A DNA stretch of 6,798 nt from Klenkia sp. Its GTDB lineage: Bacteria; Actinomycetota; Actinomycetes; Mycobacteriales; Geodermatophilaceae. The position numbers were made by a program, and so were the translations under genes. The notes beneath the pieces are model-generated. The model was not told the origin of the DNA. It saw only the letters and a program-made list of their open reading frames with translations, and searched no databases. The DNA lies in NCBI GenBank assembly GCA_025966215.1, contig JAOPVM010000280.1, positions 1 to 6,798 of the forward strand, written 5' to 3'. This document shows, one piece after another, positions 5,789-6,798 of this stretch (its first letter is position 1; each line of letters opens with the position of its first letter).

Positions 5789-6262
5789 GTGACGCAGCGC
5801 AAGCCCGAGGGGGTCTCGTTCGAGACCTGGGTCGAGCACCAGATCCGGACGGCGGACGAGCGGGGCGAGTTCGCCGACCTGCCCGGCGCCGGCAAGCCGC
5901 TACCCAAGCGGGACGGCCCGGAGGACTCCTACTCGTGGGCGCTGTCCTGGGCCCGCCGGCAGGAGCCCGACGCCACCTTCCTGCCGCCGTCCCTGGCGCT
6001 GCGCCGGGAGTACGACGACCTGCCCGCCCGGCTGGCCACGCTGCGCGAGGAGGGGCAGGTCCGGGCCGCGATCGCCGAGTTCAACGGGCGGGTGGCCGCG
6101 GCCTGGCGGCAGCCGCTGGACGGGCCGCCGGTCGTGGTCCCCATGCGCGAGGAGGAGGCGGCCGTCGAGGTGTGGCGGGCCTCCCGCCCCCCGGAGGCCG
6201 AGCCTGCTCCGCCGGTCCCGGCGGCCGTCGTCCGGACCCGGTGGTGGCGCCGCTCCCGGTGA
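5789..6262 (+). CDS. DUF1992 domain protein (DnaJ subfamily C member 28-like conserved domain)
   Basis: This 157-residue protein carries the conserved DUF1992 block at about residues 9-75: VSFETWVEHQIRTADERGEF, then DLPGAGKPLP (30-39), then DSYSWALSWARRQ and FLPPSLALRREYDDL. The family is named after a human DnaJ-related protein because of this shared region, but there is no J domain or HPD motif here, so a chaperone role should not be assumed. Its biochemical function is unknown to me. After the domain come a charged helical region (about 75-115), a short Pro/Ala-rich linker and a basic Trp/Arg end (RTRWWRRSR). It has no signal peptide or membrane segment and is likely cytosolic. GTG 5789 is chosen because it sits just before the conserved block and has the same upstream motif spacing as its neighbours; the longer in-frame opening at 5501 lies inside aidB. 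Confidence 0.85.
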   Translation: MTQRKPEGVSFETWVEHQIRTADERGEFADLPGAGKPLPKRDGPEDSYSWALSWARRQEPDATFLPPSLALRREYDDLPARLATLREEGQVRAAIAEFNGRVAAAWRQPLDGPPVVVPMREEEAAVEVWRASRPPEAEPAPPVPAAVVRTRWWRRSR

Positions 6263-6264
6263 CA

Positions 6265-6281
6265 CCGGTGCGGCTCACCGG
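6265..6281 (+). terminator. Hairpin CCGGTG-CGGCT-CACCGG after the DUF1992 gene
   Basis: A perfect 6-bp stem with a 5-base loop starts 3 nt after the TGA at 6260-6262. It lies within a region that also holds the palindrome CACCGGTG (6263-6270) and the inverted repeat CACCG-G-CGGTG (6276-6286), so alternative pairings exist. No T-tract is present. A terminator is the simplest reading because it separates the gene from the next promoter-like motif. Confidence 0.4.
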
Positions 6282-6300
6282 CGGTGCGTGGCCCCGGGAC

Positions 6301-6313
6301 TAGCGTGGTGCCG
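6301..6313 (+). promoter_or_regulatory. Leaderless-type promoter: TAGCGT, 7 nt before ATG 6314
   Basis: TAGCGT (6301-6306) fits TANNNT and is followed by GGTGCCG and ATG 6314, with the same 7-nt spacing as elsewhere in the window. No Shine-Dalgarno-like sequence sits at the usual distance. The element lies downstream of the hairpin at 6265-6281. Confidence 0.6.
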
Positions 6314-6798
6314 ATGGCGATCGAGGAGCAGCGACGGGCCGTCCCGGTGCCCGGGAGCCCGCTCGTGACCCCCCGGTTGCGGCTGCGACCGGTCCGCGTC
6401 GGGGACGGCGACGACGTCGTCGCCCTGCACGGGGACGCCGAGGTGATGCGCCACCTGGGCACCGGTCGCCCCGTCCCGCCGGCCCGGGTGCGCGGTCGCG
6501 ACCTGCCCCGGCTGCTCGCCCACCACGGGGAGCACCCGCTGGGGTGCTGGGCCGCCGAGGACCGGGCGACCGACGCGTTCGTCGGCTGGTTCGAGCTGCG
6601 CCCGATGGCCACCACCCCGGTCGCCGCCGTCGAGCTGGGCTACCGGCTGCGCCGCTCCGCCTGGGGCCGCGGGCTGGCCACCGAGGGTGCCCGCGCGCTG
6701 GTCGAGGCGGTCTTCACCGGCACCGAGGTCGACGAGGTGGTGGCCACCACGATGGCGGTCAACACCGGGTCCCGGCGGGTGATGGAGAAGGTCGGCCT
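6314..6798 (+). CDS. GNAT family N-acetyltransferase, RimJ/RimL-like (3' partial)
   Basis: The frame opens at ATG 6314 and runs through the window edge without a stop, giving 161 complete residues. It begins with LVTPRLRLRPVRVGDGDDV (17-35), the usual opening of RimJ/RimL-type (Acetyltransf_3) enzymes. Residues 41-49 (DAEVMRHLG) match their 'd.evmryl' segment. VELGYRLRRSAWGRGLATEG (106-125) holds the acetyl-CoA pyrophosphate-binding loop, in the variant form R-S-A-W-G-R-G-L-A. N150, S153 and R154 followed by VMEKVG (156-161) fit the conserved 'N..S.rvmeklGf' end. The enzyme transfers acetyl from acetyl-CoA to an amine, either a protein N-terminus or a small molecule; the substrate cannot be told. 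The last 10-20 residues of the family are missing beyond base 6798. It is likely cytosolic. Confidence 0.88.
   Translation, partial: MAIEEQRRAVPVPGSPLVTPRLRLRPVRVGDGDDVVALHGDAEVMRHLGTGRPVPPARVRGRDLPRLLAHHGEHPLGCWAAEDRATDAFVGWFELRPMATTPVAAVELGYRLRRSAWGRGLATEGARALVEAVFTGTEVDEVVATTMAVNTGSRRVMEKVG

Noticed and set aside
4024..5907. Long minus-strand open frame (627 codons) antisense to aidB
   Set aside because: It is the mirror of the aidB coding frame, rich in Gly/Arg/Gln/His with no domain pattern; aidB motifs on the plus strand are unmistakable.
6263..6286. Operator for a dimeric regulator (CACCGGTG and CACCGGCGGTG)
   Set aside because: These short GC palindromes are expected often at this base composition, and the same bases form a terminator-like hairpin after a stop codon.

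Overview
The window is very GC-rich, with codon third positions almost all G or C, frequent GTG starts and densely packed genes. This fits a high-GC actinobacterium. A Geodermatophilaceae-like soil actinobacterium (Blastococcus, Geodermatophilus or Modestobacter type) is my guess from gene style only; no rRNA or other phylogenetic marker is present. It reads as ordinary chromosomal housekeeping DNA. I saw no tRNA, rRNA, CRISPR array, insertion sequence, phage gene or toxin-antitoxin pair.

Layout, left to right. At 1-318 is the C-terminal end of a probable PASTA-domain cell-wall protein with a Gly-Asn repeat tail and an acidic terminus. At 335-1258 is a short-chain dehydrogenase of the retinol-dehydrogenase-like type. 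It converges on a two-gene minus-strand unit: 1560-2276 encodes a Pro/Gln-rich protein with four membrane segments, and 1261-1563 a 100-residue membrane protein, with the two genes overlapping by GTGA. Divergent from that unit is cinA (2365-3645), a two-domain CinA protein. It is followed on the plus strand by an SRPBCC-fold protein (3690-4079), an AidB-type acyl-CoA dehydrogenase (4132-5769), a DUF1992 protein (5789-6262) and the start of a GNAT acetyltransferase (6314 to the window end).

The genes do not form an obvious single pathway. CinA (pyridine nucleotide salvage or repair) and AidB (flavoprotein linked to alkylation damage in E. coli) could both belong to damage housekeeping, but that link is weak. 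The strongest unifying observation is regulatory. Six start codons have an A exactly 12 nt and a T exactly 8 nt upstream, meaning a -10-like hexamer (NANNNT, three times exactly TACGGT) followed by 7 nt and then the start codon. A seventh start has the same pattern with a 6-nt spacer. This is the expected geometry of leaderless transcripts, in which RNA begins at or next to the start codon. It suggests that most genes here have their own promoter despite short gaps. The only start without the motif is the one that overlaps its upstream gene, where translational coupling is expected.

I did not find a convincing undescribed biological system. The least understood parts are the minus-strand membrane-protein pair and the AidB homologue with an acidic C-terminal region.
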